Assembly (NCBI RefSeq): GCF_006538705.1
Contig: NZ_BJLP01000031.1
Location: 1-49,859, forward strand
DNA: 49,859 nt
Direction: 5' to 3'
Source of the DNA: Cellulomonas uda
GTDB lineage: Bacteria > Actinomycetota > Actinomycetes > Actinomycetales > Cellulomonadaceae
In this document: positions 26,656-34,845 of the stretch, one piece after another
Numbering within the stretch: the first letter of the stretch is position 1
Layout of the letters: every line of letters starts with the position of its first letter
Notes under the pieces: model-generated
What the model was told of the DNA's origin: nothing
Database searches by the model: none
Seen by the model: only the letters and a program-made list of their open reading frames with translations
Program-made: the position numbers and the translations under genes

Positions 26656-27795
26656 ATGGTCGAGGGGGCGCCGACGAGGCGGGGTGACGTGACCGCGGAC
26701 CGCAGGGTCCTCCTGCGGCTCACGGGCATCGTCGCGCTCGGGTACGGCCTGGGGGCGTCGATCCAGGCGGCGTACGTGTACTCGAACCTGATCCCCGCGT
26801 GGCAGGACGTGAGCGTGTGGGCGCGGGTCGCGGCGAACGTGCTGGCGGTCCTCCTGCTGGTGGGTGCGCTGTGGGCGATGGGTGTGTACCGCTGGGTGTC
26901 GTTGGCGCGCATCCTGGGCGGTCTGGTGTTGGCGTCGGTGGTCGCGGCGGGCGGGCGCACGGCGGCGCAGGAGCTGTTGAGCGTGTACTCGAACCCGGAG
27001 CGCGCGACGATCGAGGCGGAGTTCGTGGCGGGGCTGGTGCTCGCGCTGGTGTCGGGCTGCATCGGGGTGTGGGGGATGTCGGCGCGGCGGCGCAGCCGTG
27101 CGCACCTGAGGCGCGCGGAGCGTGAGGCGCTCGAGGTGGAGCACGTGCTGGAGGCGCTCGAGGCCGAGGAGATCCGGGTGCGCCGCGAGGTCGCGGAGGG
27201 TCTGCACGGCTCGTTGCAGGGCAAGCTCGTGGTGGTGAACGCGCATCTCGACGAGGTCCTGGGCCGGTTGGTCGAGCGCGGTGCGGACCCGGACGACGTG
27301 GAGACGCTGCGCCGGGTGCGTGACGAGCTGGACGTGGTGCGGGAGCTGGATGTGCGGCAGATGAGCCGGCTGCTGTACCCGGAGCGCCTCGAGCTGGGCC
27401 TGGTGCCGGCGGTGCGTGCGCTGCTGGGCCGGCTGCCGACCGCGATCGCGACGCGCCTGACGGTGGCTCCCGAGGTGCGCACGGTCGACGACCCGGTGCA
27501 GGGCACGCTCTCGACCGCGCAGCGACTGCTCGCGGTGCGGGTGGTCGAGGAGGGCGTCACCAACGCGTTGAAGAACGGACCGGCCGCGACGATCGTCGTC
27601 GCGCTCGCCGTGGTGGACCGCGCGCTCGTCGTCGCGGTGGAGAACGACGGGCCGTCGCCGGACCCGTCGCGGGGCAGCGACCCCGACGGGGGCACCGCGC
27701 GGCTCGCGTCGCGGCTGCATCTGGTGCGTGGGACGGTGCGTCTGGAGGCGCTGCGTCCCCGGGGCGCGCGGTTGGAGGCGCGGCTCCCGCTCTGA
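26656..27795 (+). CDS. Sensor histidine kinase (HisKA_3/HATPase type)
   Basis: 379 residues. Four or so N-terminal membrane helices (about 20-145), a coiled linker, then a dimerisation helix with REVAEGLHGSLQGKLV, where the His is the likely phosphorylation site. The ATPase domain has an N-box EEGVTNALKN and a G1-like VENDGP, but the G2 glycine-rich lid (usually GxGL) is degenerate (SDPDGGTARLASRLH), so catalytic competence is uncertain. The ATG at 26656 has AGGAGG upstream. It is probably the partner of the divergent NarL-type regulator. The signal is unknown. Confidence 0.87.
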   Translation: MVEGAPTRRGDVTADRRVLLRLTGIVALGYGLGASIQAAYVYSNLIPAWQDVSVWARVAANVLAVLLLVGALWAMGVYRWVSLARILGGLVLASVVAAGGRTAAQELLSVYSNPERATIEAEFVAGLVLALVSGCIGVWGMSARRRSRAHLRRAEREALEVEHVLEALEAEEIRVRREVAEGLHGSLQGKLVVVNAHLDEVLGRLVERGADPDDVETLRRVRDELDVVRELDVRQMSRLLYPERLELGLVPAVRALLGRLPTAIATRLTVAPEVRTVDDPVQGTLSTAQRLLAVRVVEEGVTNALKNGPAATIVVALAVVDRALVVAVENDGPSPDPSRGSDPDGGTARLASRLHLVRGTVRLEALRPRGARLEARLPL

Positions 27796-27855
27796 GATGT
27801 CACCCGAACGGCCGCGTCGCAGGTGGCGACCGCTTTCTCGGGAGATGTCCGGATA

Positions 27856-27873
27856 CCTGGACGGTTGTCCAGG
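27856..27873. promoter_or_regulatory. 18-bp perfect inverted repeat between kinase gene and export locus
   Basis: CCTGGAC-GGTT-GTCCAGG, 60 nt after the kinase stop codon and about 90-105 nt before the presumed start of the export-locus transcript. It may be a short terminator for the kinase gene or an upstream regulator site. Confidence 0.45.
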
Positions 27874-27926
27874 GTGAAAGAAATCGGCATACCCGGCGCG
27901 GTGGGTGGCAGCACCTCACCCGGCCA

Positions 27927-27940
27927 TGGGAGCGCTCCGA
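27927..27940. promoter_or_regulatory. CelR/CebR-like operator at the promoter of the export locus
   Basis: TGGGAGCGCTCCGA matches 12 of 14 positions of the CelR (Thermobifida) and CebR (Streptomyces) operator TGGGAGCGCTCCCA. It covers the -35 position of a promoter whose -10 is TACCGT at 27950-27955 (17-bp spacing), a repressing location. Confidence 0.6.
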
Positions 27941-27949
27941 CAACCGTCC

Positions 27950-27955
27950 TACCGT
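27950..27955 (+). promoter_or_regulatory. -10 element (TACCGT) of the export locus
   Basis: TACCGT fits TANNNT. A transcript from about 27962 would have a leader of about 70 nt with the AGGAGAAC ribosome site before the ATG at 28034. Confidence 0.45.
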
Positions 27956-28033
27956 CGATCTCGTCCGCGTGAGCGGGCCGCTCGGCGCCCACCCCCGGAG
28001 CCGCCGTCCGCCTCCCCCCTCCAGGAGAACCCC

Positions 28034-28450
28034 ATGCGCACCAAGAACAACCGCCGCAAGGCCATCGCCGTCGGCCTCGCGCTCGTCGGCGTCGCCGGTC
28101 TGTCCCTCGCCTCCGCGTCGCAGCTCAACCTCAGCTGGGGCGGCCAGTTCCAGGCCGGCAACGTGACCGTCTCGGGCGAGTGCCAGTCGTCCGCCGTCGC
28201 GGTCGCGTTCAGCGCCCCCACGTTCGACGGGACGACGACGAACCCGTGGAAGGTCCCGAACATCACGTTCAGCTCGATCGACGCCGCGTGCGCGACGCAG
28301 GGCGCGAAGTACTCGGTGGCCTACAAGACCACCGGTGACTGGCAGGCGCTCGCCACGGGCAACGCCGCCGCCGGCGTCCTGACCGTCGCGGCCCCGTCCG
28401 GCGTCGACCCGGCCTCGATCACGGGCTTCGCCCTCTCGCTGCACAGCTGA
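28034..28450 (+). CDS. Small exported protein, likely SipW-type signal peptidase substrate
   Basis: 138 residues. The signal peptide has a twin-basic, Asn-containing n-region (MRTKNNRRK), then AIAVGLALVGVAGLSLASA, similar to the alternate export signals processed by SipW-type peptidases in Actinobacteria. The mature part is a compact, Thr/Ser/Ala/Val-rich domain with two Cys (GECQSS and DAACATQG) that could form a disulfide; beta-strand-rich by composition. No catalytic or carbohydrate-binding motif is recognised. Strong ribosome site AGGAG. It is the first gene after a CelR-like operator, and the next gene, 11 nt on, is the peptidase. By analogy with TasA or camelysin loci it may be a fibre or surface-layer subunit. 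That is inference. Confidence 0.8.
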   Translation: MRTKNNRRKAIAVGLALVGVAGLSLASASQLNLSWGGQFQAGNVTVSGECQSSAVAVAFSAPTFDGTTTNPWKVPNITFSSIDAACATQGAKYSVAYKTTGDWQALATGNAAAGVLTVAAPSGVDPASITGFALSLHS

Positions 28451-28461
28451 CCCGAGGCCTC

Positions 28462-29142
28462 GTGCCCGGCACGGTCGTCGCCGCAGCACCCGACGCGCCC
28501 CCCGCGCGTCGGGTGCTGCGCGCTGTCCCGACCGTCCTGTTCTACGCGGCCGCGCTGCTGGCGGCGTGGTTCGTGTGGCCGACGAGCCTGGGTGGCTGCA
28601 CCACGCTGACCTATGTCAACGGTCACTCGATGGAGCCGACCTACCACACGGGCGACATCGTGATCTCGCGCTGCGGCGAGCCCGAGGTGGGGGACGTGAT
28701 CGTCTACGCGCCCGCCTCGGAGCACGGCGTGCGCATCATCCACCGTGTCATCGGCGGTGACGCCGACGGGTGGGTGGTGCGCGGCGACAACAACTCGTTC
28801 ACGGACCCGTTCGAGCCCGCGGGCGACGAGGTGCTCGGCGTCGCGCAGGTGCACATCCCGAAGATCGGGCTCGCGCTGCGCGTCGTGACCAACGCGTACC
28901 TGTGGCTCGGGCTGCTGTTCCTGGCGCTCGCGCTGTGGGCCTGGCCGTCGAAGGACGCCGAGCCCGTGGACGACGAGCCCATGGACGACGAGGACATAGC
29001 CGACGAGGACGTGGCCGACGAGCCCGTGGACGACGAGCCCGGGGACGACGGCTCTGCCGAGCGCGGGTCCGACGACGAGGCCGCGGGTGGGCCGGGCACC
29101 GGCTCCCACCCCGACGCCGCCTCGACCGCTCCCCCCGACTGA
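28462..29142 (+). CDS. SipW-type (Ser/His) signal peptidase I
   Basis: 226 residues. N-terminal membrane helix (about 21-40), catalytic Ser56 in YVNGHSMEPTYHTGD, and His94 in RIIHRVIG at the position where typical bacterial enzymes have Lys. The conserved VVRGDNN box follows. This Ser/His dyad marks the archaeal/ER/SipW class. A second membrane helix (LWLGLLFLALALWAWP) precedes an acidic cytoplasmic tail of about 65 residues with repeated DDEP/DEDVAD units. It presumably matures the two flanking exported proteins. It starts with GTG, 11 nt after the small-protein stop; CGAGG is upstream. Confidence 0.92.
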   Translation: MPGTVVAAAPDAPPARRVLRAVPTVLFYAAALLAAWFVWPTSLGGCTTLTYVNGHSMEPTYHTGDIVISRCGEPEVGDVIVYAPASEHGVRIIHRVIGGDADGWVVRGDNNSFTDPFEPAGDEVLGVAQVHIPKIGLALRVVTNAYLWLGLLFLALALWAWPSKDAEPVDDEPMDDEDIADEDVADEPVDDEPGDDGSAERGSDDEAAGGPGTGSHPDAASTAPPD

Positions 29143-29157
29143 CCGGAGAGGACCGAC

Positions 29158-30273
29158 ATGCCCACGCGTGCCCGAGCCCCGCGACGCCACCCGGTGGTGG
29201 CGCTGCTCGTCGTGCTCGCGCTCGCGGTCCTGTCGGTCGCCGGTGCCCAGGCGGCCGGGCTGTCGCTGATGTCTCCGGTCCGCCCGACGGCGAAGCAGCT
29301 CGCGCGTTGCGCGCCGGGCCCGGTGACGGTCAGCCCGACGGGCACGTCGAGCGCGGGCCAGTTCACGCAGGTCGCGGTGTCGGGCCTCGCGGGTGGGTGC
29401 ACGATCGGTGCGGTGCGGGTCGCGTCGGGCTCCACGGGTGCGTGGACGCAGGCGTTCGTCTCGTCGTCGTCGTCCGCGATCACGGGTGGCGCGTTCACCG
29501 CGACGGGCCCGGCGTTCACGCCCCCGGTCACGGGGAGCGGGCGTGCCTGGGTGACCGTCAACGGCTGGCCCGTCCCCGCCACGTGGGCCTACACGCCGCC
29601 CGCCGGTCCCGTGAGCCCCGGCAACGGGAACACGGTGATGCCGAACATCGAGTGGACGCTCGTCACCAACAACCCCGTGCAGGTGTGCTTCACCGCGACG
29701 GTCTCGACGACGTCGACCACGCCCGTGCCGTGGCAGCTGAAGATGGACCTGGCGCAGGCGCCGTTCAACGGGACGACGAGCCAGTTCACGCTGCTCAACG
29801 CGCCCGGCGGTGCGGACATCGCGTGGAAGCTCGGCATCACGTACGACCACACCGCGATGACCGCGCTGATCGCCGGGAAGCCGGACGTCGACGCGCCGGT
29901 CACGACGATCACGAGCGCCACGACGCTGCGCTTCCAGGTGTGCAACTACAACCTGCCGCCGGGTGTCCAGACGCCGTCGGCGTACACGGTGACCTACTCG
30001 AACAGCCCCGCGTGGACCGCGACGCGGGCGTGCGTGACGGCGACCGTCACGGGTAACGGCACGTCGCGGTTCTTCTTCGGGTGGACCGCCGAGATCGACA
30101 TGTCGGCGGCGCGCGCCGCGGTGGGAGGGTCCGGGTGGTCGGAGCTGACCGACAACTTCTGGCAGCTCACCCGCACCGACCTGGGCGGCAACAAGTTCCG
30201 GTTCACGAGCAACACCGCGGCGAACATCTCGGGTACCCAGACCTACGTGTTCACCTACTGCGCGACCCGCTGA
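29158..30273 (+). CDS. Exported beta-rich protein of unknown function
   Basis: 371 residues. Signal peptide with basic n-region (MPTRARAPRRH), hydrophobic core and a cleavage region around AGAQAAG. The mature protein has two parts: an Ig-like/filamin-like Thr/Ser/Gly-rich domain (about 45-150) and a larger C-terminal domain (about 155-371) with regular spaced Cys (VQVCFTATV, RFQVCNYN, TRACVTATV, FTYCATR) that could pair, plus many aromatic residues. It resembles secreted carbohydrate-binding or pilin-like modules in composition, but I cannot assign a family. The ATG at 29158 has GGAGAGG upstream, 15 nt after the peptidase gene. It forms the third gene of the export locus and converges on the SGNH hydrolase gene with a 10-nt gap. 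Confidence 0.8.
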   Translation: MPTRARAPRRHPVVALLVVLALAVLSVAGAQAAGLSLMSPVRPTAKQLARCAPGPVTVSPTGTSSAGQFTQVAVSGLAGGCTIGAVRVASGSTGAWTQAFVSSSSSAITGGAFTATGPAFTPPVTGSGRAWVTVNGWPVPATWAYTPPAGPVSPGNGNTVMPNIEWTLVTNNPVQVCFTATVSTTSTTPVPWQLKMDLAQAPFNGTTSQFTLLNAPGGADIAWKLGITYDHTAMTALIAGKPDVDAPVTTITSATTLRFQVCNYNLPPGVQTPSAYTVTYSNSPAWTATRACVTATVTGNGTSRFFFGWTAEIDMSAARAAVGGSGWSELTDNFWQLTRTDLGGNKFRFTSNTAANISGTQTYVFTYCATR

Positions 30274-30283
30274 CGGGCCGGGC

Positions 30284-31120
30284 TCAGCCCTCCTCGGACG
30301 TGACGGGGGCGGCCGCGGGCCGCTTCGGCGTGCGGGTGTCGCCCGACGAGCGCCCGTGCAGCCGCCGGGTGGCCCACGGGTAGACGTGCTCGCGTGCCCA
30401 GCGGGCGTCGCCGCGCAGCCGGTCGAGCCGTGGCGTGGGCGGCTGCGGGGCGAGCGGGTCGTCCCAGCGCTCCTCGTCGGGCGGCAGGCCGAGCGCGACG
30501 AGCGCGGCCTGCGCGACCCGTGCGTGCCCTTGCGTGGTGAGGTGGATGCGGTCGTCGGCCCACATGCGCCAGTCGCGCAGGGAGCGCATGCCCCACAGGT
30601 CGAGGACGTGCGCACCGTGCCGGTGCGCGATCGACCAGATGTGCGTGTTGTACGTCGCGACCCGCGAGCGGGTCGCGCGCAGGAGCCCGCTGTCCACGGT
30701 GTCGACGCCGGTCCCGAGGAGCACGTCGACGCCTGCCGCGCGCAGCCGGGCGACGGCGGCCTCGAGGTCGCGCGCGAGCCGGTCGACGTCGGCGGCGGGC
30801 CGCAGGATGTCGTTCCCGCCGCCGATGAGGCTCACCAGGTCGGGCTCGAGGCCGAGCGCCGCCGGGACCTGGTCGCGCAGGATCGGGCGCAGCAGCCGCC
30901 CACGGATCGCGAGGTTCGCGTACTCGAGCGGCGCCCCGCCAGCGGCGACCCGCCGTGCGGACAGGCGTGCGGCGAGCACGTCCGCCCAGCCGCGCAGGGG
31001 GGCGGTCGGGTCGGCCGGCGCCCGTCCGTCGGGCGAGTCCCACAGCCCTTCGGTGAACGAGTCACCCACGGCCACGTACCGGCTCCAGCGCACACCCTCG
31101 TCAGTCGACACGACGGACAT
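30284..31120 (-). CDS. SGNH/GDSL hydrolase
   Basis: 278 residues, with no signal peptide, so cytoplasmic. Block I VAVGDSFTEG (nucleophile Ser21), block III GGGNDIL, and block V DDRIHLTTQGH (Asp and His of the triad) identify an SGNH esterase/lipase. The Gly of block II is in the LAIRGR segment. The substrate (acyl ester, acetylated sugar) is unknown. ATG at 31120 with GAGAGG upstream. Its C-terminal 50 residues are Pro/Arg-rich and probably disordered. Confidence 0.92.
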   Translation of the reverse strand: MSVVSTDEGVRWSRYVAVGDSFTEGLWDSPDGRAPADPTAPLRGWADVLAARLSARRVAAGGAPLEYANLAIRGRLLRPILRDQVPAALGLEPDLVSLIGGGNDILRPAADVDRLARDLEAAVARLRAAGVDVLLGTGVDTVDSGLLRATRSRVATYNTHIWSIAHRHGAHVLDLWGMRSLRDWRMWADDRIHLTTQGHARVAQAALVALGLPPDEERWDDPLAPQPPTPRLDRLRGDARWAREHVYPWATRRLHGRSSGDTRTPKRPAAAPVTSEEG

Positions 31121-31276
31121 TCTGCCTCTCCGCCAGCGCGACCGCGGTCGACCTCGACACGGCGATCGACCTGCGCGGCTGTTCCCGGAGTGGACCGCCG
31201 CCCCGGGACGTACGTCGAGATCGACCTCGTCGAGGCAGGTGCGCAGAACGGTGCGACGCCGAGCTGCACGCGCTGA

Positions 31277-31954
31277 CTACGGCAGGCGCCAGTCGACGGG
31301 GGTCCCGCCCTGCGCGACCAGCAGGTCGTTCACGCGGGAGAACGGCCGCGAGCCGAAGAACCCGCGCGACGCGGACAACGGGCTGGGGTGCACGGACTCG
31401 ACGGTCGGCACCCGGCCCAGCGCGGGCTTGAGGGTCTGCGCGTCGCGCCCCCACAGGATCGCGACGAGCGGTCCGCCACGCTCGACGAGCGCGGCGATCG
31501 CCCGGTCGGTGACGGCCTCCCACCCCTTGCCGCGGTGGGAGGCGGGTGCGCCCGGCCGGACGGTGAGCACCCGGTTGAGCAGCATCACGCCCTGGTCCGC
31601 CCACGGCGTCAGGTCGCCGCTCGTCGGGGCGGGCGCGTCGAGGTCGTCGACGAGCTCGCGGAAGATGTTGGCGAGCGAGCGCGGCACGGGCCGCACGTCG
31701 GGCTGCACGGAGAACGACAGCCCCATGGGGTGCCCGGGCGTGGGGTACGGGTCCTGGCCGACGACGAGCACGCGCACGTCGGCGAGCGGGCGGTGGAACG
31801 CGCGCAGGATCGCGTCGGGTGCGGGCAGGTACTCGCGGCCCGCGGCCACCTCGTCGCGCAGGAACCGCCCGGCGGCGTGCACGTGGGCCTCGACGGGGGC
31901 GAGGGCGGCGGCCCAGTCGGGTGCGACGAGCTCGGACAGCGGTGCGGGAACCAC
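31277..31954 (-). CDS. ung: Uracil-DNA glycosylase (family 1)
   Basis: 225 residues, the standard length for UNG. It removes uracil from DNA and starts base-excision repair, especially useful in very GC-rich genomes where cytosine deamination is frequent. Catalytic water-activating Asp68 in [20 protein letters not shown] (core GQDPYP), and the leucine/His loop in [18 protein letters not shown] (core HPSPLS). The GTG at 31954 is supported by a leaderless -10 (TAGGGT, 7 nt upstream); longer in-frame N termini are Pro/Arg-rich and unlikely. Divergent from DUF3263 with 103 nt between starts. Confidence 0.95.
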   Translation of the reverse strand: MVPAPLSELVAPDWAAALAPVEAHVHAAGRFLRDEVAAGREYLPAPDAILRAFHRPLADVRVLVVGQDPYPTPGHPMGLSFSVQPDVRPVPRSLANIFRELVDDLDAPAPTSGDLTPWADQGVMLLNRVLTVRPGAPASHRGKGWEAVTDRAIAALVERGGPLVAILWGRDAQTLKPALGRVPTVESVHPSPLSASRGFFGSRPFSRVNDLLVAQGGTPVDWRLP

Positions 31955-31961
31955 GCGCTGG

Positions 31962-31967
31962 ACCCTA
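31962..31967 (-). promoter_or_regulatory. Leaderless -10 element (TAGGGT) of ung
   Basis: On the minus strand TAGGGT is followed by 7 nt and the GTG at 31954; no ribosome site. Confidence 0.6.
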
Positions 31968-32044
31968 CCGGCGGGCGGGTGAACCGCGGGCGCGGCCCGC
32001 GGCCGGGCTCGGGCGGGCGAATGACACCGGTGTGGTTCGCGGCC

Positions 32045-32050
32045 TATCCT
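32045..32050 (+). promoter_or_regulatory. Leaderless -10 element (TATCCT) of the DUF3263 gene
   Basis: TATCCT is followed by 7 nt and the ATG at 32058; no ribosome site. Confidence 0.65.
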
Positions 32051-32057
32051 GGCGCTC

Positions 32058-32363
32058 ATGGACGCAGCCCTCTCGACCGCACAGCTCGAGCCGATGCCCG
32101 CGGGCGAGGTCGACGGGCTGAGCGAGCGGGACGCGCAGATCCTCGCGTTCGAGCGTCAGTGGTGGAAGTACGCGGGCGCCAAGGAGCAGGCGATCCGTGA
32201 GCTGTTCGACCTGTCGGCCACGCGGTACTACCAGATCCTCAACACGCTGATCGACGACCCGGCGGCCCTGGCGCACGACCCGATGCTCGTCAAGCGCCTG
32301 CGCCGGATGCGCCAGTCGCGTCAGCGGGCCCGCACGGCGCGCCGGCTGGGCGTCGACGCCTGA
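32058..32363 (+). CDS. DUF3263 small DNA-binding-like protein
   Basis: 101 residues. The DUF3263 core runs from [46 protein letters not shown] (landmarks [13 protein letters not shown] and [10 protein letters not shown]), with a helix-turn-helix-like arrangement and a basic C terminus ([17 protein letters not shown]). It is an actinobacterial protein of unknown role, likely nucleic-acid binding. It normally sits next to a LytR_C protein gene, as here (99 nt downstream). Leaderless. Confidence 0.93.
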   Translation: MDAALSTAQLEPMPAGEVDGLSERDAQILAFERQWWKYAGAKEQAIRELFDLSATRYYQILNTLIDDPAALAHDPMLVKRLRRMRQSRQRARTARRLGVDA

Positions 32364-32449
32364 CCCCGCTCGCACGGCTCGCCCGCGCGTCGTCACCCGT
32401 GCGTGAGCGTGTCCGACGCGCCGGTGCATGCGCACGGCGTCGGGCCGGA

Positions 32450-32455
32450 TAGCCT
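32450..32455 (+). promoter_or_regulatory. Leaderless -10 element (TAGCCT) of the LytR_C gene
   Basis: TAGCCT is followed by 7 nt and the GTG at 32463. Confidence 0.6.
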
Positions 32456-32462
32456 TCCTGCC

Positions 32463-33077
32463 GTGAGCAAGGCCGACTACCCGTACCCGGACGACGAGTT
32501 CGACGCGCCCCCGGACCCCACCGCCCCCCGCGGTGTCCACCGCGCGCCCCGTTCGGCATGGAGCCGCTGGTGGCCGTTCCTCGCGGTCCTGGTGCTCGCA
32601 CCGGCCCTGGCGTACGGCATCGTCGCGTTCGCCACGCGCGGCGGCGACCTCCCGATCTCGTCCGGCGGCAGCGACGCCGACGAGACGCCGGCGCCGACCG
32701 CCACCGCGCCGCAGACGCCGGGTGCCGAGCCGACGGGCGAGGAGACCGAGCCCGCGGGTGAGCAGGAGCCGACGCAGGAGGAGACGAGCGCTCCCGCGCC
32801 GGACTTCGCCACGACGGTCACGGTGTACAACGCGGCCGGCATCCAGGGCCTTGCCGCGAAGGGCGCCGAGCGGCTCGAGCAGGCCGGCTTCACCGAGGTC
32901 GTCCCGACGAACTTCACGGGCACCAAGCCCGAGGCGTCGACGGTGTACTACGCCTCCGAGGAGGACTCGACGACCGCCTCGGTGGTCGCCTCGGCCCTCG
33001 GGATCTCCGCGGTGGAGCTCGACCCCGCGCAGGCGCCGTCGGGCGTCGTCGTGGTGCTCGTCTCCGCGCTGCCCTGA
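32463..33077 (+). CDS. Membrane-anchored LytR C-terminal domain protein
   Basis: 204 residues. A short cytoplasmic N terminus (SKADYPYPDDEFD), one membrane helix (WPFLAVLVLAPALAYGIVAFA), a Thr/Pro/Glu-rich extracytoplasmic linker (about 65-110), and a LytR_C domain (TVTVYNAAGIQGLA ... STVYYAS ... GVVVVLVSAL). LytR_C domains occur at the end of cell-wall ligases of the LCP family; here the LCP catalytic domain is missing. The role is probably in envelope maintenance. The GTG start is supported by the leaderless -10. Confidence 0.88.
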   Translation: MSKADYPYPDDEFDAPPDPTAPRGVHRAPRSAWSRWWPFLAVLVLAPALAYGIVAFATRGGDLPISSGGSDADETPAPTATAPQTPGAEPTGEETEPAGEQEPTQEETSAPAPDFATTVTVYNAAGIQGLAAKGAERLEQAGFTEVVPTNFTGTKPEASTVYYASEEDSTTASVVASALGISAVELDPAQAPSGVVVVLVSALP

Positions 33078-33191
33078 GCCGTCCTCCACAGGTCTGCGAC
33101 GGGCTCTGTTCGCGGCGGGTGCGCTCCCACTAGGCTTCGGCGCACCCCGCGCAGCGGCGTGGGGGGTTCTCCCCAGCAAGGAGCTGACGGC

Positions 33192-33395
33192 ATGGCGCAC
33201 GGCACGGTGAAGTGGTTCAACGCGGAGAAGGGCTACGGCTTCATCACGCCGGACGCGGGAGGTGCGGACCTGTTCGTGCACTTCTCCGCGATCCAGGTCG
33301 ACGGGTACCGGAGCCTCGAGGAGGGTCAGCAGGTCGAGTTCGAGGTCGGGCAGGGCGCCAAGGGCCCGCAGGCCGACCAGGTCCGCCCGCTCTGA
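33192..33395 (+). CDS. Cold-shock protein (CspA family)
   Basis: 67 residues, a single OB-fold cold-shock domain with RNP1 KGYGFIT and RNP2 LFVHFS. It is an RNA chaperone that melts secondary structure, which matters for GC-rich mRNAs. The ATG at 33192 has AAGGAG 8 nt upstream. TAGGCT at 33131-33136 is a possible -10 element, which would give a leader of about 50 nt. Convergent with the GH15-like gene with a 42-nt gap. Confidence 0.96.
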   Translation: MAHGTVKWFNAEKGYGFITPDAGGADLFVHFSAIQVDGYRSLEEGQQVEFEVGQGAKGPQADQVRPL

Positions 33396-33437
33396 GCCTC
33401 ACCTCGTAGCTCACCCGGTAGCTGCCCGCGGCGGCGG

Positions 33438-34838
33438 TCAGCGGTCGAGGGCGTCGATCGCCAGCAGCGCGCACGCGGCGCTCCAGGTGAGGGGCGCGAC
33501 GGCCGCCGGCCTGCCGTCCGCGAGGATCTTCTCGGGGATCGAGCCGGTCGGGGTGCGGTGCGTCTCGACGGCCGCGAGCCAGGCCCGGGCGCGCTCGTCC
33601 TCGCCGTTCTCCGCGGCGACCCACGCGTACAGGGTGGTCTGCGGTGTCCACGTGACGCCGTCGCGGCGCCACTCGCCCGCGGGGGCGACGCCGAGGGGTC
33701 GGCTCATCTCGGTGATCGAGCGCAGCCACGCGTCACATCCGCCCGCGGCGGGCGCCTGCCAGAACGGCGCGAGGACGAACGCCGAGGCCGCGTCGTGGGC
33801 GGCGCCGTCCGGGTAGCGGGTCCAGCCGGCGGGGCCGAACGTCTCGACCGCGGCCGCCCCCGCGGTGCGCGCCGTGCGCTGCGCGAGGAGCGCCCGCTCG
33901 TCGTCGCCCGCCTCCCGCAGCACCGCGACGGCCTGCTCGAGCCCGGCGACGAGCGGTGCGACCGTGCCGAGCGTCAGCCGGGTCTCGTCGCGCTCCCAGT
34001 AGTCCGGGGACGCCGGTGGCAGCCCGCGAGGGTCGAGCAGCGCGGCGGTGCCGTCGACCGCGGCCGCGACGAGCGGGGCGAGTCGGTGCGCGGCCGCCGT
34101 CCGGGCGGTGCCCGGTGGCACCTCGTCGAGCACGAGCCCCGCGGCCCACATGGCCCAGCCCTGGCCGTCCGTCTGGGGCGTGCGGTCGTCGGGCGGGCCC
34201 GAGCCGTCGGGCAGGTAGCGCGCCTCGAACCCGCCGTCGGCGCGCTGGGCGTCGGCGAGGAAGCCCAGCACGTCGAGCGCGTCGGCCGGGTGCCCGGTGC
34301 GCGCGAGCGCGACGGCGACGAACGACGCGTCCCGCGGCCACACGTACCGCCAGGCCGGCGTCCAGCCCGCGACGACCGCGCCGTCCGGCAGCAGCAGCGT
34401 GCGCAGGTCCAGCAGCGCGTCGCGCGCGAGGTCCTCGAAGGGGCCGCCGGCGCCCGGGACCGTGCCCTGCGCGAGCCAGGCCGCCTGCTCGTCCGCGAGC
34501 CGACGTGCCGCGGCGACGCCGGGCGCACCCGCCTCGCCGCGCAGCACCGAGCCCAGGTGGCCCACGCGCGGGTCGAGCACGCGTGTGCCGTCGAGGTAGG
34601 CGACGTCGGCGTCGGCGGGGAGATCGACCACCGAGCCGTCGGGGGCGAGCGCGACGCCGGTCTGGTGCAGCGGGACCACCGCGTACGGGAGGGCCGCAGG
34701 CTCCGCGGCCGCGGCCGCGGGCCGGGCCGCAGTGACCGGGAGCACGGCGGCGGCGACCGCCCCGGCGGCCGCCAGCGCGCCGACGACGAGACGCGTGCGT
34801 CGTCGGCTGCGGGAGGTGCGGGCGTCGTCACCGGGCAC
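33438..34838 (-). CDS. Exported GH15-like (glucoamylase/glucodextranase-type) protein
   Basis: 466 residues. N-terminal signal peptide with an Arg-rich n-region (RSRRRTR, Tat-like) and hydrophobic core. The mature part is an (alpha/alpha)6-barrel glycosidase: YVWPRDASFVAVALARTG near the N-terminal half (the WPRD motif is typical of GH15), a second region WAMWAAG, and EWRRDGVTWTPQTTLYAW near the C terminus with the probable catalytic Glu. It would act outside the cell on alpha-glucan or a related glycan. The N-terminal beta-sandwich domain of many GH15 proteins is reduced or absent. The GTG start is supported by a leaderless -10. Confidence 0.85.
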   Translation of the reverse strand: MPGDDARTSRSRRRTRLVVGALAAAGAVAAAVLPVTAARPAAAAAEPAALPYAVVPLHQTGVALAPDGSVVDLPADADVAYLDGTRVLDPRVGHLGSVLRGEAGAPGVAAARRLADEQAAWLAQGTVPGAGGPFEDLARDALLDLRTLLLPDGAVVAGWTPAWRYVWPRDASFVAVALARTGHPADALDVLGFLADAQRADGGFEARYLPDGSGPPDDRTPQTDGQGWAMWAAGLVLDEVPPGTARTAAAHRLAPLVAAAVDGTAALLDPRGLPPASPDYWERDETRLTLGTVAPLVAGLEQAVAVLREAGDDERALLAQRTARTAGAAAVETFGPAGWTRYPDGAAHDAASAFVLAPFWQAPAAGGCDAWLRSITEMSRPLGVAPAGEWRRDGVTWTPQTTLYAWVAAENGEDERARAWLAAVETHRTPTGSIPEKILADGRPAAVAPLTWSAACALLAIDALDR

Positions 34839-34845
34839 GTCCCGG

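Noticed and set aside
31121..31276. A small gene or gene remnant between the SGNH hydrolase and ung genes
   Set aside because: A short protein-like stretch (GTYVEIDLVEAG) is readable on the plus strand, but it has no start, ribosome site or recognisable family.
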